From Hirudo medicinalis (lineage: Eukaryota > Annelida > Clitellata > Hirudinida > Hirudinidae), in the NCBI GenBank assembly GCA_011800805.1, contig MPNW01000559.1, forward strand, positions 174,438 to 238,437: a stretch of DNA of 64,000 nt. The letters are read 5' to 3'. Shown here one piece after another: positions 47,101-58,002 of the stretch (position 1 is its first letter; the number at the start of each line of letters is the position of its first letter). A model generated the notes under the pieces. That model did no database searches. It worked only from the letters and a program-made list of their open reading frames with translations, and was not told the origin of the DNA. The translations under genes and the position numbers were made by a program.

Positions 47101-48491
47101 TTATGCATTCAAATTTTTCGAATTAATTATTAACGGTTGCAATTACTATTATTCATGAAGATTCTGATAGAGGCCCACCAGTTCTTCAAGAAGGGCCTGG
47201 TGGATGCGGAGGAGGAGTTGAACTCCATCTGCGGCTTGGCGGAAAAAGTCCTCGAAGTGAGAGACGAGCACGACTTAATGTGCAAGCTCGACAACCAATA
47301 CACCACCATCACAGTTGAGGTGGGTCGGTTCAAAGGTCGTGTTTTCAAGTTGAAATATTAATCTTGATAATTTTTAAGAGGTTTTCCATTGGGTTTCTGG
47401 TGAATCATGATCTCATTGAGTTCTTTTCTTGACTAGACAGTCAATATTCTTATTGTTGATTTTTGGTAACTATGAATTGGGTGATTATTTCAAAAACGAG
47501 TTTAAAAACCTCATTGAAATTAACCACACTGGTAGTGCTTCTGGCCAGCTACCTGCAGTGTGTATGCCTCACGTATGCTACCTGTGATTACTTGTTCGTC
47601 CCAAAGGAGCTCCAACAGAGGTGGAAAGAACTTCAGGAGTTGCTCCCAGTGAGGGACGGAGTGCTGGAGAGAGAACTCGAGAAGCAGCAGAAGGACGAGA
47701 AGTTGAGGCAGGACTTTGCCACGAAGGCCAACACGGTCGGAAGATGGATCGAAGAGCAGCTCGATAAGGTGACGAGTCGGGATGTGCACGGACGTACACA
47801 TGTGGATGTCTGAGTTCAATCAACCCGATGATTTCTGTGTTCACCGTTTTCCACACATGAAAGATTACTCCTTAAGAGTTTTGAACAGAAATTCTTTAAT
47901 TTTAAGAAAATCATTTGCATGACTTCGATCACTAAGTAGCATCCTATTCTCTTGAAATGCCCATTTGAACGTGGGAACTGCTTTCCAATAATAAGGTTGC
48001 CAACATGACCTTGGGCAAGGGATCGGTTTTGGAGGACCACCTGGAAGCCATGAAGGAGATGGAAAAGTCTCTGGCAGAGTTCAGGGTCAACTTCAACGAG
48101 TTGGAAGAAATTAATCATGAAATGCAGGAAGCCATGGTCTTTGAGAACCAACACACTTCTTACTCCATGGAGGTCAGTCAGTGTGATGTTTTTTTTAGCT
48201 GAGATATTTCGTTTAGAATTATTATATTTTGTTTTAAATTAATATATTTTATTAAAATCATATTTTATTAATACATTTTAATCATAATTATTATATTGTC
48301 AATCCAATCTCCTTCACATTTTATGGACTGAAGCCAAGTGATGATTCATGTTCCAATGCATCGTACAGGTGAACGTGTGGTCGCATGTAATGTTATTTAA
48401 TTTATTTGTAAACAATTAACAGACTCTGAGGGTGGGCTGGGAGTCCTTGCAAACATCCATCGTCAGGAACATCAATGAAATTGAGAACCAG
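43705..48491 (+). CDS. ACTN: Alpha-actinin rod (end of CH2 plus spectrin repeats); both gene ends missing
   Basis: Actin cross-linking protein fragment. Thirteen exons in perfect phase: 43705-43790, 43926-44018, 44322-44552, 44757-44833, 45117-45246, 45854-45945, 46179-46287, 46632-46694, 46819-46896, 47161-47319, 47607-47768, 47996-48172, 48423-48491 (about 508 residues, no stop). The first holds the end of the second calponin-homology domain ([20 protein letters not shown]). Then the neck ([17 protein letters not shown]) and four spectrin repeats: [67 protein letters not shown], and finally [20 protein letters not shown], just before the EF-hand region. The first exon starts with a proper acceptor mid-CH2, so upstream exons are expected, but none is visible for 6.7 kb. 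Downstream come retroelement remains, an n at 48999, and then an opposite-strand gene; no EF-hand exon is seen. No stop or frameshift in any exon. Confidence 0.9.
44076..44192. repeat. (GAT)n microsatellite in an actinin intron
   Basis: About 38 GAT triplets with few interruptions. Confidence 0.95.
44570..44660. repeat. ~20-bp TTG-rich minisatellite
   Basis: Tandem units of TTGTTGCTGTTGTATTG type, about five copies, in the intron after the exon ending 44552. Confidence 0.8.
44840..44945. repeat. Minisatellite of GATGATGTGAT/GTTGTGAT units
   Basis: Imperfect tandem array starting just after the donor of the exon ending 44833. Confidence 0.8.
45672..45828. repeat. 19-bp minisatellite in an actinin intron
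   Basis: About eight near-perfect copies of ATCACGTTAGTGAGATGTG, ending about 25 bp before the exon at 45854. The unit contains the short palindrome-like TGATCA when tandem. Confidence 0.95.
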
Positions 48492-48625
48492 GTTGTTCGA
48501 TCCTCGACTTTTCATTTGATTGAAGCAATTGGATTATTATTTAAGATAAGTTGCTCTTGTTGTCTATTTCTTGATATTATTGCCCAATATTTGCTACTGT
48601 TGCCCATTGTTTGCTATTGTTAATG

Positions 48626-48656
<31 letters not shown>

Positions 48657-48659
48657 TAA

Positions 48660-48998
48660 TTTTGTACATCAAAAGAAAAGATGGAGGTAGAGGTTTGCTT
48701 GAGTTGCAGTCCCTTCATCAACAGAGTATTTTGAGTCTCGCAGAATATATTCGGTCAGAGAATGGCAGATTGATTCAAATGATAAGAAAGAATGATGACC
48801 TCAAAAGAAAATTTTCATTGCAAAAAGAAGCCAATAAAATCCATGTAAAATATAAACTAATGACCTATCTCGAAAACAAAAATTTGATTTGTCAATTGAA
48901 GAAATCTCTAGAAAACGAAAAAATGTCAAAAATAGCAAACAAACCACTCCATGGAAAGTTTTTCAAACATTTAGAGGGAGCTCACATAAACAAAGAAT
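48660..48998 (+). mobile_element. Fragment of a non-LTR reverse-transcriptase ORF (plus strand)
   Basis: An open frame running into the n at 48999 reads YIKRKDGGRGLLELQSLHQQ and SILSLAEYIR, then a lysine-rich segment and PLHGKFFKHLEG. The K/RxGGRGLLxLExLHxxSIL block is typical of the region C-terminal to the reverse transcriptase domain in many invertebrate non-LTR retroelements. No upstream RT motifs are present, so this is a 5'-truncated piece or one cut by the assembly gap. It follows an (AAT)n tract and lies about 170 bp after the last actinin exon. Confidence 0.6.
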
Positions 48999-49001
48999 NG
49001 T

Positions 49002-49200
49002 CTTGAATGTATTTGTTCATGAAATCATTTGTTGAGCTTGAATGTATTTGTTCACGAAATCATTTATTGTGCTTGAATGTATTTTGTTCATGAAATAATT
49101 TATTGTGCTTGAATGTATTTGTTCATGAAATCATTTATTGTGCTTGAATGTATTTGTTCATGAAATCATTTATTGTGCTTGAATGTATTTGTTCATGGAA
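49002..49200. repeat. 35-bp minisatellite, left block
   Basis: About 5.7 copies of a unit beginning CTTGAATGTATTTGTTCATG. The same repeat resumes at 51416 on the other side of a retroelement. Confidence 0.95.
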
Positions 49201-51415
49201 TATGAAACTCCGGTAATGCGGAGCTCCAGCAGAGATTCCTCAAAGGAGTGACCCCGTCTTCGGCCCTGATCTCCTAACGCTTTCTGGGTTGGTCCGCACC
49301 CGGTGATCAGCCGGGTGTCTCTGCTGGCTTGTACTTGTTTTCTCCACTTCCAACTCTCAACAATTCTTCTTCATTCCTCCTTCGTCAACGTTCTTTGACG
49401 CACTGAAAGTCGGCCTCTTGTTTCGCCGTTTTTGTAGGTCTAGCATGCGCCGACTTGAGAGGAAACCTCTCGCCGACCTGACAGGAGGCCCTCGCATCCT
49501 ACCATTGGCTGCTTAGTGATGACACGCTATTGGCTGTCTCGTTTTGTTCACAACCAATTGGAAGCCGTTTTAGCAGCCTTCGACATTCGTTCCATAACTT
49601 TGTTTCTCTCTCTACCCGGCAGGTCAATCTCTCTAAAGAAGTTGTAACTATCCACCAATCCCCGTGCTCCAACTTCGATGACAAAGAAGTGTACTCTATA
49701 TCCTTTGTCAATGAGGTCCATCGTAAGCTCAGAATACCTATCTTCTTTAAGCACGTTGCTTTGCTCCATTCTGTCTTCCCAAGGAACTGTCAGCTCTGCT
49801 ATGATGATGATATCTGTTTCCTTGGATGCCATTACTGCATCTGGCCTTTGTCCACTCTCCTGAATCACCTGGGGATAGTGCTTCATCCCTGCGTTGTCGG
49901 CTGCTGTCATCCAATCATTTGCATTCTCTAGGAGATTGGGGTTTTGTACTTATTCCTGGCATACTGAGATTCGCCTTCTCGCAGAAAATACATCCTCCTC
50001 TGTGGGACGGACTCGCGAGCGTTTGCCTTTGAACATGGCAATTTGAAATTTGCAATACTTGGATGTGCCGCCATGTATACCGACCTTGCGCTAGGGCATA
50101 CATTTGACGAAACATGCCGAAGCGTCTGGACCTCTCCACAGAGCACACATCTGGAATCTTCTACCATTCCCCATTTCTGCAGGTTGTCACGAGAGGGTAG
50201 TTGGTCATCCATGGATCTTATCACAAAAGACAGCCGGAGCGGTGGCACCACCGTGGTCGTTCCATGAGATTGGTCTCTGTAGGGCCTCATCCCATGTTGT
50301 CCACTGTCCTTGTTAGTCTTGTTGCACTGCTTTTGTGATCCTGGCATTTTCTACATCCATTTTCCTCTCTTGTATGATTAACGCCAATCTTTGGGCGTCG
50401 TTGGCCTGTGTCCACCTGATGGAGTGACTCCAGCCGATTCCATGACGACCGACGTGGATGGGGCCTCGTATCTCCCCAAGTCAGAACTTCTCTTGACTTT
50501 TCTATTTTTCTTGGGCATTGAATTTTCTCCCAGATCTGAGCAGCGGCTTGGATCCGCAGATTGTACTGTCCGTGGAGTTGTTGATCATCAACTGCGTTCT
50601 GATCTTGCTAATTCTGAACTCTTCAGCAACGGATCTGAAAGGCATTTTCAGTTTTTTTTCCAGAAGGGCGACCTCGGATAGCCTGGAGGCAATCCCAGCC
50701 ATTTCCTGGTAAGTTGGTTGATGCATCTCTCCATTGCTTCCACTCTAGGCAGGCCAATCTCTTACATTGTTAACGGCCACATTAGCCTTGGGAGGAGCAC
50801 AAACTGTACTAGCCATACTTTAAATCTTCCGGGAAGGAACACTCCATCAATCGCGTCCAAACTCTCCTTCATCATTTTCCATGTAGCGGTTTCCTGAGTT
50901 CTGTCCTTGAGGGTTTCGTCAAACACTCTCCCTAGACTTTTCACTGGCTCTTCCTGCACAGTCGGGATTCGCTGACCCGCCACCCGGAAGAAAACATCAC
51001 TGCGAATTTTCCCTCGAAGTTAGTGCTAGACTTCTGGATTTTGTAGGCTTGAAGGACATTCTACACCACTCGAGCAGATCGTTCATTTTGCTTTCTGCTC
51101 ATTACCAGAGTGGTGTCGTCCATGAACGCCTTGATTGAAGACATGTGGAACTTCCGACCGATAAGCACCCTTTCGTTATGAGACCCTGCTGCATTTAGAA
51201 GGACCTGCTGCGTTTGCTGCATCGCCAAAACAAAGAGACACGGGGTGATTGCGCACCCCATGGCAATTCCCACCTGGAACGGAATCCACTTTGTTATATA
51301 CGCCTTTGTGGAGAACCTCATCTCAAACTCTCTGAACTATTCTTGTAGAATCTTGATCACCAGTATCGGTGCATGCTGGTTTTCCAATGTTTTCCAAAGG
51401 AGGTGATGTGGCCTT
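49201..51415 (-). mobile_element. 5'-truncated, decayed non-LTR retrotransposon with RT, zinc knuckle and restriction-like endonuclease
   Basis: Read on the minus strand, pieces appear in order in different frames, so the copy is broken by frameshifts and stops. RT: VGIAMGCAITPCLFVLAMQQ, then IKAFMDDTTLV (F-DD variant of the YADD catalytic box), about 51321-51061. Thumb: VKSLGRVFDETLKD, VFLPGRFKVWLVQFVLLPRL (50983-50762), then AGIASRLSEVALLEKKLKMP (50726-50502). Zinc knuckle: CVLCG..QTLRHV and, one frame over, ALAQGRYTWRHIQVL (50348-49915). C-terminal nuclease-like domain: RPDAVMAS, IIIIAELTVPWED, FFVIEVGARG (49910-49548), in the style of the PD-(D/E)XK restriction-like endonucleases of R2/NeSL-type elements. 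The upstream part of the RT is missing. There is no poly(A) at the 3' end (49201). Confidence 0.85.
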
Positions 51416-51478
51416 ATTTATTGTGCTTGAATGTATTTGTTCATGGAATCATTTATTGTGCTTGAATGTATTTGTTCA
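51416..51478. repeat. 35-bp minisatellite, right block
   Basis: About 1.8 copies of the same unit as at 49002-49200. The first 33 bases repeat exactly the last 33 bases of the left block. Confidence 0.95.
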
Positions 51479-52071
51479 TTTATTTGAAATGTCCGCATTA
51501 AACATTCAGACAATTGAGCAGTTTTTTAAATAAATATTTCAAAAATAAAATATTTTATGAAATGAAATAAATGAAGTGTTTCTAATAAAATTCACTTGTC
51601 GCATTTTCATCTGTCTTTATGAAATATTCAAGGCACTTGAATAATATTAAAAAATTGCAATAATATGATTTCCAGCAACAACCCTAATTTTAATGCTATT
51701 AATAAGACCACCTAGTAACATTTATTTTGATTGCAACAAGAATAATTGTATTGTTACTCATAATATCGTGATTCATTTCTGGAGCACTGCGAGGGCATAA
51801 ATTTCCGAGAGAAAGAAGTACGTGCAGGTAAAATGGAAAAGAAGGAAACATGGAATTTATTCAGTCATCCTTCGATGCTTTTTGTTTGAAAAGACAAACT
51901 TCTGAGATGCTTTTATTGGAAAGTTGCAAATTATGATTTTTATTATTTTTCGATTTTACACAACTTTTCTCAAACGAAAGTAAAACAATTGTACGGGGAC
52001 GACTTAATTGTCGCTGGGACTTGGAGAGGTTACAAGGAGAATCATGTCACAGAATGTCACATCACGTCACA
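51479..52071. other. AT-rich spacer before the FKBP gene 3' end
   Basis: No gene seen. Includes the FKBP 3' UTR (minus strand) at the right. I looked here for actinin EF-hand exons and found none. Confidence 0.5.
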
Positions 52072-54306
52072 TTAAGCGGTCTTCGAAGGGAATGTTTCGA
52101 ACATTCCTTTGTATAACTGCCTCTCTCTTGCCAGGATTTCGTTCAAATGTTTCCGAGCTGAGTTGAGTTGTTTTTCAGCAATCCGGATACTCGGATTCAA
52201 CTTGACCACGTGACTAAGATCATCCACTGCACTCTTGAAATCCTTCATTTCAATGGAAGCCTGGAAAGAAAGTCATTTATTCACTCGTTCCACTCGATGC
52301 TGTGACGGAAATAATTCAACCATGTGAAGGAAATAATTCAACCATGTGAAGGAAATAATTCAACCATGTGAAGGAAATAATTCAACCATGGCTCTTCTGA
52401 AGAGACATTTTTCGTTCCTCGAATCGAGTTCCAACGCCTTGGAGCAGGCCTGGAAAGCCTCGTGGGGATTGTTTTCCTTGAGATGGCACAGGGCCAGGTT
52501 CATGTGTGACGACATCAGGAGGTTCCTTCTCTCCGCTGCATCGCAATCTGAACTCAACTCTTCAAACTGCAAATACTCGACCACTTTTCCAAAGAATTTC
52601 TTTGCCAGGACAATGTTTCCGCGCTGTTATTTCATAAATGTTACAAATAAATTTTGTTGTATTTTTCATTTTTCCACATTGAAGCATAATACCTCAAAGT
52701 AACAAAGAGCTTTCTGTTTATCTTTCATTGACTGATCTAGTTTTTCATCGGGAGTCATGTCCCAGAAGTCCTTGGCCTTGAAATTATGATTTTTTCAATG
52801 CACTTTCGCTTTGACAAGAAAATTAATAAGCAAAAATCTTTTGATATTAAGCAGCAAGCTAATTATTCAAAACACTAAAATGAACCCTGATGCATTCGAG
52901 CAGCTGAACGTCGTACTCCAGATCAGCATCCGGTGGAATGCCGAGTTCCTTGCTTCCGAGAGCTCCATAGGCCACGTGACTCTTGACTTTGAGACGAGAT
53001 TTTTCTTTCCTTGAGAACCTCAGAAGCGCCTGTTCAACTCCGGGCACAACTCCAAACTCTGAACCTTCGCCCAACTGGAAGGAAACCACTCTTTCCTCGA
53101 ATATCCTCTTCTTGTACATCCCAATTATTTCCACTGGAATAAGGGGGTTCGATTATTTACATATTCGTTAGTGGGATGGGCTTAAATTGCGGTGATAAAC
53201 TGTGCCTTCACTTAAAAGAAAATTGTGGACTCGAACCCCGCCACATCGAACTGAGATCCATTGGAAGTCGTGCATGCATCGAGGAGTGATTTTTTATCTC
53301 CAGAATTTAAGCGGCGTGAACATTTGAGAAAAAAAAACAAACCTGTGCATTGAGCACCTTCGTTCGGCATTCCGTACGTTTCGCCACTTGACAACAAACT
53401 CGTGTAAACCGACCCATCACCGTCGTCTGAAATATCCCTCCCTTGGAAACAAAATATTTTTTAAACCTCCAATTTCATTCATCAATTTTCAGAGTAAATC
53501 CTCCCTTCGTTACCGTGCCAACGAAGAAGTTCCACTTGGAAAACTAAGGTGGCGTCAGGGGGCACGAGGGGTGGACGACCCTGAGACCCGTATGCGAACT
53601 CGGGTCTGCACCGAAACATGGAAACTTCTCCCTCGTTCATCGTAGGAATTCCAAATTCCCAGGCCAAAATAACTTCCGCTGGAAATTGGATTAAACATTG
53701 AATGAAAATCTAATGATTATTTATGCTTCCTCAAGATTTTTGTTCTTTTGCAGTAACTGCTACCTTTAAGAGCACGTTTTACTTCACACCTGATGAGAAT
53801 GATTAAGATAATATCAATTAATATGATAAATTTAATATGACGACATCAATTATGTGCCAAGGATAAATTGACTTCTGATGTCACAAATCAATTTTTCTCA
53901 AATGTTATGAAAGAAAATTATTTGATGCCATCAGCCAAGTTGTGATTGAGTACTTAATATTCCAGTTTAACGGTATTCACTTTAACAACTCACCATCACC
54001 GATGGTGAAACTATAAGGCTTTGATTGGTCCATCCACGAATCCAGCAACTGACCATTTTCCAAGTACATGCTGAACTTCAAGTAGACTTTATCTCCAAAC
54101 AGAGGACAAGTCATCGATTGCCCAGAATTTTTCAAGACCTTCAATAAACCGCCATCTTTCTTTGGACTGATGTCCACTCCTTCCTGAAACAAGTTGATCA
54201 TTTCTTCCCGGTAATTAGGCAAGTCGTCTGCCTGGTTGAGAAGTTGCTCGTCAATGATATTGCAGGCGTTGTTTGAGTTGCATATATGGCTCGAAGGCAG
54301 GGTCAT
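52072..54306 (-). CDS. FKBP4: FKBP4/FKBP5-type immunophilin (two FKBP domains plus TPRs)
   Basis: Hsp90 co-chaperone and peptidyl-prolyl isomerase family. Exons 54306-53994, 53678-53514, 53441-53343, 53133-52886, 52776-52693, 52623-52387, 52260-52072 give 444 residues (human FKBP4 has 459). FKBP domain 1: GVDISPKKDGGLLKVL, LLDSWMDQ, EVILAWEFGIPTMNEGE, PEFAYGSQGRPPLVPPDATL. Of the FKBP12 active-site set, Trp59, Tyr82, Asp37, Phe46 and Phe99 are kept, but Tyr26 aligns with Phe (LKFSMYL) and Phe36 with Leu. Domain 2: QLGEGSEFGVVPGVEQALL, YGALGSKELGIPPDADLEY, catalytically weaker as usual. TPRs: NLLMSSHMNLALCHLK, ACSKALELDSRNEKCLFRRA, VDDLSHVVKLNPS, which dock Hsp90's MEEVD. The C-terminus RERQLYKGMF matches the calmodulin-site region. 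A 22-bp minisatellite starts at the donor of the exon ending 52387. Confidence 0.95.
52307..52390. repeat. 22-bp minisatellite spanning an FKBP splice donor
   Basis: 3.8 copies of GGAAATAATTCAACCATGTGAA. On the minus strand each unit reads CATG|GTTGAATTATTTCC, i.e. the end of the FKBP exon plus its 5' splice site, repeated every 22 bases into the intron. Confidence 0.9.
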
Positions 54307-55213
54307 TATAAAAGATTTTGAACGTAAAAATCCTTCAACGGCGAAAAAAAAATCGTGAAAAGAAGCGAAAATTTATTTTCCTGCCGAAAATAAACAGTTG
54401 TGACGAAAAATATGAAAGTTGAAGGATTGCAAAACAACAAGGATGAGCAAATATCAATTTGATAAGAAAGAGGGAGGCATGCCAAATGAGATTGTGAATT
54501 ACAAGCAATTTCACGTGACCATCAATGCATTACTGCTAGGTCATCCCTTATTTAAAAACCTTAGGAGAACATTTCCAGGCGCAACTTGTTTCTTCATGCT
54601 TCTAGAATTGGCTCATGAAGTCTGATATAAAATTAATTATTTTCATAAACGAACAATCATATTCTCGTAAATTGAACTTCTCTTTGTTTGAAATTCAAAT
54701 AAATCGTCATTGAAAACGTTTTAAAAATTAATTTTGAGAATCTCTAGGTGTTTTATGTGCATATTTTTGTCGTCTCAAGTGATCTCCCGTAACTGCAACA
54801 TTGCTTTTAATTATCTGTCTTAATCAGTAAAAGTACTGTTATCAAATGTAAAAGTACTGTTATCAAATGTAAAAGTACTGTTATCAAATGTAAAAGTACT
54901 GTTATCAAATGTAACGTAGATGACATGCAAACCACCTTTCATCCATCCATAGATGCTCAAGATCAGACTCCATCGTATCATTGAAAAGTCCATGATGATC
55001 ATCATCATCATCAGCATCACCTCATCTTGAATGATTGCTTGCATTCGAAATGTTATGCGAGTTCCCATAAAGAATGCATTTCAGATAATTATTCTGTTAA
55101 ATGAATACTATAATAACTACAATGCATGCCATTGTGTGAAATTATTAAATGATATTTTATATTATTATATTTCATTGTTACTAATAATAATAATCAACAA
55201 TAATATTATAATA

Positions 55214-55248
<35 letters not shown>

Positions 55249-57163
55249 CTTATCATCGTAGTGACGTGAAACTCAAGAATGGCTTCAACGCAAACATCGA
55301 GGTTCACGCAATTAGCATACAACTCGGAGCACACCGACGATTCTTTTGTCTTGTTTCCCTTTTATTTTATTTATTTCATTTATTTTGACTTTTAATCTCT
55401 GACATCGTTTTTCAGTTTCCAATGAATCGAATGAGCCACGGAGAAGAGGAAGATGAATGTAATTTGTGAGGAATGATTTAAATAAATTGGGGAATGATTT
55501 AGATCTCGAGAGTAAACTGCACGAAACCACCATAAAAAAACCCCTTGAAGAAATCGAGCGGATGTGCTAAAACTCTTGTGTGCAGAATATGAGTCATAAT
55601 TCTTTATTTTTCTCGAATCGGGGACGAAGTAACGTGTGACTTTAAACCATTTCCTCGCTTATTATTATTATGCAGTCGGTCTCATGTTTGTTTGCGATTT
55701 TAAATTAACAAACATCCTTCAACTGCAAAACACGAAGAGAAGTAAAAATGTCCTTTTGCTTTAATGCTCCGGTTTACTTTTCATCACTCAGTGATCCACC
55801 GTTTTTGGAGAAATTCTAGTCAGAGATTCGAGATCTAGAAACGAAATAAATATTTAATCAAGAGGGTTTAACAAAAAAGCCCACCCCCCCTAATGCAATT
55901 AATTAGACAATTATCACGATTAATCCAATTGGCTGGAGACAATCCCATGATTTAAGTGTATCCTAACGCACCAATTATGCGAAGGCCTGGAGTTGTTCAG
56001 AAAACAAATGCGTCTCTCAAATGTTTAAAAATGTTTGAAAAATAGTTTTCAAACGCATTTTGCTCCGACATCAATCATCCGGTGGGACAAGACCTCTTTC
56101 TGCACGATGCGATATTTGTTAATATAAGAAAATGGGATCAACTTGATGAAACAGAAACATTTGAATGCTCGTTGGAATTTAACTTCATGGCACAAACCCA
56201 TCAAAGATGGAAGGTTGCGAATGGATTCATGAAAAGATTTTACCGGCATTGTTTTCAACAAGCAGCACGAATAAATAGAATTGCGGTGCGCAATGTCGCG
56301 TTCATTATCTCAATATTTTCCTCGTGTCGGCAACGATTTGAATCAATATTTATTTCTAAAATGAAAGAAAGGGATAACAATGTTCTGCATTGAATAATAT
56401 TCTGATTGATGGGAGTGACTCAAAAAATAATGGATGGTGTTATGGTTGTGCTGCCGTGAGATGTTAAATTGAGTTTTATCGTCATCGAGGTTCAAACTTT
56501 ACAATCGGATTAATAACATTGGAGAATCATAAATTGATATCCTCCGATAATCTAATAACGTTTCATAAGTCCTTCGCGCAAGTGGATTCGCTGATTGCTA
56601 TAAAACAGGAAAGTAGAAGATGGCGACGACGATGATGGACTGGCGAGGGATAATAAGACTCAATAATATTCGGATTGGCATGTCGGTCATGTAGTGGGAA
56701 TTCGTTCGAAGCAAAAATGGCGAACCTGAAAATCGTTCTTGAAGCATCTCAAAGAGCTTAATAATGTCGACGATTACAATCTATGTTAAGCTCTAAACAA
56801 TGGGCAGAGATGCATTTATCGGTTCTAAGGGAGAGTTCAACTTATTTAAGAAACAGAGTTTTATTTTCTATCACCAGAACATAATTTTTTTTATGAAACG
56901 TTTCATGCAATTCCTCACTTTTGCACATGCAGCCATCTTACTGGTTTGGCATGCAACCATGACAACGTGCATCATAAGGACTTCCAAATGCAGCACCATC
57001 AGGAAAACTCTAATCAAGCAGCTTCTTAACCTTGTTCCACCCCAGAGGTTATTCTATTCGACACCAGACCGACACGAACGATAACATTAAAATCTTTCCC
57101 GCTCATCAACAAATAAAATCCTTGAAAACAAAAAATTAACTTTATTTACAAAGATAGTAAAAT
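54307..57163. other. Intergenic between FKBP and GET1 (both minus)
   Basis: Contains the FKBP promoter side at left and the GET1 3' UTR at right. Includes a 21-bp minisatellite (54827-54910) and an (ATT/ATC)n tract near 55155-55255. The open frame at 56800-57084 has no recognisable domain and I do not call it a gene. Confidence 0.5.
54827..54910. repeat. 21-bp minisatellite, four copies
   Basis: Four perfect copies of GTAAAAGTACTGTTATCAAA+T. Confidence 0.95.
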
Positions 57164-58002
57164 TCATTGTGCAGTTTTAAATAAATCCAGAGCATGCACA
57201 AGTGTTGTTCTGCAGATAACAATCCACACTGTTGCACTGAGAACACCTAAAAATAGTCAAAGTGAATGTAATTCCATGTGTTCATTGAAAGAGCATGAAG
57301 ACAATACCTGGTTTTGATGTTGGAAATGCTAATAGATCATGCATTGGATAAGTCCACTTTGGATTTATTTCTATGGCCACCTCATCCCGGTACACGTAAA
57401 GGAAGATGATGTAAGAAATAATCTAAAAACAAACATATTTATTCAATAAGATGAAACTTGTCGATTTTTTTGGCAGCCCTACTTTTAGACTGTGCCTTTT
57501 TTTTTGTAATGAATAAACTAAATGCAAATAAATGAAAAATTTAAAATTATAAAAAGCAAGTACCCCCAAAAATATGCTGATTAAATTCAGAATAATTTTC
57601 CATATGAGCAGCTTTTGTGATTTCCGTTTGTCTGCAAAATACAGGAATTTAAAACAACTTAATCGAAATCTAATCAATAAATAAAATTACTTGAAGTCGT
57701 CAGATATTGTTTATCTCATTGATTTTTCTTTCAATCCTGGCATATTTGGGAAATTCATCAACCATGGATATAAGTTTCTGTTCCTCTTGATATGCCAAAA
57801 GATCATTTTTCTTCGCTTTGTCAACATCAGAATCACTAAATACGATCTTCAAAATCTTAAATCACAAGGAACATTAGGTAGGTAAAGTTTAAATGCAGCC
57901 AATGTTCTGAAGTGTACTAACACATGAGCAGGCATCAAGAAAAAAAGATGAAAACAAATGAATAAATATGACAACGAAAGGTATAACGATCATAGTAAAC
58001 AT
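57164..58002 (-). CDS. GET1: GET1/WRB, tail-anchored protein insertion receptor; one apparent frameshift
   Basis: ER membrane receptor that, with CAML, takes tail-anchored proteins from TRC40/GET3. Exons 58002-57922, 57846-57691, 57631-57564, 57422-57308, 57246-57164; about 167 residues. TM1: MIVIPFVVIFIHLFSSFFL. The coiled coil that grips GET3 has QEEQKLISMVDEFPKYARIE and RKINEI, matching the family's MMDEFARYARLERKIN. TM2: LLIWKIILNLISIFLG, continuing IISYIIFLYVYRD. Then WTYPMHDLLAFPTS (family KWITPLDRLVAFPT) and TM3 GVLSATVWIVICRTTLV. In exon 2 a TGA appears after INNI and the exon's phase misses the next by one base; inserting one base there would restore alignment. All other junctions agree. 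It starts 272 bp from DCP2, head to head. Confidence 0.88.

Noticed and set aside
49530..50316. Plus-strand open frames in the retroelement region
   Set aside because: They are antisense shadows of the minus-strand element's nuclease and zinc-knuckle domains.
53212..53300. Minus-strand B-box-like GGGTTCGAGTCC suggesting a tRNA
   Set aside because: No pairing acceptor stem, no A box at the right distance, and it lies in an FKBP intron; a chance match.
56800..57084. 94-codon open frame between FKBP and GET1
   Set aside because: No domain, no codon bias, no splice context; probably chance.
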